From Anaerolineales bacterium UBA6668 (GTDB taxonomy: Bacteria; Chloroflexota; Anaerolineae; Anaerolineales; UBA6668): a stretch of DNA of 5,769 nt. The stretch spans positions 32,899 to 38,667 of the forward strand of contig DKKK01000032.1 of NCBI GenBank assembly GCA_002455215.1. Direction: 5' to 3'. Below the pieces are notes generated by a model, which saw nothing but the letters and a program-made list of their open reading frames with translations, was not told the DNA's origin and searched no databases. Position numbers and translations under genes: made by a program. This document shows, one piece after another, positions 5,607 through 5,769 of the stretch; within the stretch, counting starts at the first letter, position 1; each line of letters opens with the position of its first letter.

Positions 5607-5769
5607 ATGAAACTTTTGCTCACCTTCCCCCGACTATTTATTTGCATCTTTGCCATTGGGCTGGGCGTATTACTGACTGCGTGTGGAAATCAACCCATTC
5701 CCCCAGTCGGTGGCGCCGCGAGCGCAGTTCTGGGCGTAGATGTGAACCCGTCCAACCCTACATCAAGCG
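5607..5769 (+). CDS. Lipoprotein, N-terminal part only (runs off right edge)
   Basis: The first 54 codons encode a type II (lipoprotein) signal peptide: MKLLLTFPR with positive K2 and R9, a hydrophobic core LFICIFAIGLGVLL (10-23), and the lipobox LTAC with C26 as the lipidation site, followed by GNQPIPPVGGAAS. After export the cysteine would be diacylated by Lgt and cut by LspA, leaving the protein anchored to the outer face of the cytoplasmic membrane. The mature start is rich in Gly, Pro, Ala, Ser and Asn, as in the flexible tethers of solute-binding or other surface lipoproteins. The functional domain is beyond the window, so its role is unknown. No good Shine-Dalgarno precedes the ATG; an AT-rich stretch with a T6 run (5597-5602 region) does. 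The gap to the upstream gene is 37 bases, compatible with co-transcription. Confidence 0.85.
   Translation, partial: MKLLLTFPRLFICIFAIGLGVLLTACGNQPIPPVGGAASAVLGVDVNPSNPTSS

Overview
The window looks like chromosomal DNA of a bacterium with roughly 50% GC. My best guess at origin is the phylum Chloroflexota. This rests on a PASTA-type Ser/Thr kinase, an ftsZ that lies outside a dcw (mraZ-mur-ftsA) cluster, a TIM-barrel protein of a style I associate with Anaerolineae-like genomes, and poor Shine-Dalgarno signals at most starts. It is an inference from gene content and protein style, not from a phylogenetic marker comparison. I see no mobile element, CRISPR array, tRNA or rRNA.

Left part, minus strand. 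Positions 1-782 hold the N-terminal 260 codons of a eukaryotic-type Ser/Thr protein kinase; the gene runs off the left edge just as its catalytic domain ends. A 216-base gap (783-998) separates it from a complete fused two-subunit 3-oxoacid CoA-transferase (999-2345). That gap holds an imperfect inverted repeat around a possible kinase promoter, and a 12-bp direct repeat.

Middle. A 396-base divergent region (2346-2741) separates the CoA-transferase from a plus-strand gene set. It contains a possible 28-codon ORF followed by a hairpin that could be a terminator, an AT-rich promoter-like stretch, and a perfect 7-2-7 palindrome (2634-2649) suited to be an operator.

Right part, plus strand. Four genes in one direction have small gaps of 7, 55 and 37 bases: an unrecognised TIM-barrel-like protein with a small C-terminal alpha/beta domain (2742-4046), a complete but divergent FtsZ (4054-5277), a 78-residue unknown protein (5333-5569), and the start of a lipoprotein (5607-end). 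The 7-base gap suggests the TIM-barrel gene and ftsZ are co-transcribed, so division protein supply may be tied to whatever controls the upstream gene. A 17-bp tandem repeat made of small dyads starts inside the last codons of ftsZ and fills most of the gap to the 78-residue gene. It may modulate expression across that junction.

Nothing here clearly amounts to a new biological system. The items most worth following are the TIM-barrel/ftsZ pair, the palindrome before it, and the repeat at the ftsZ stop codon.
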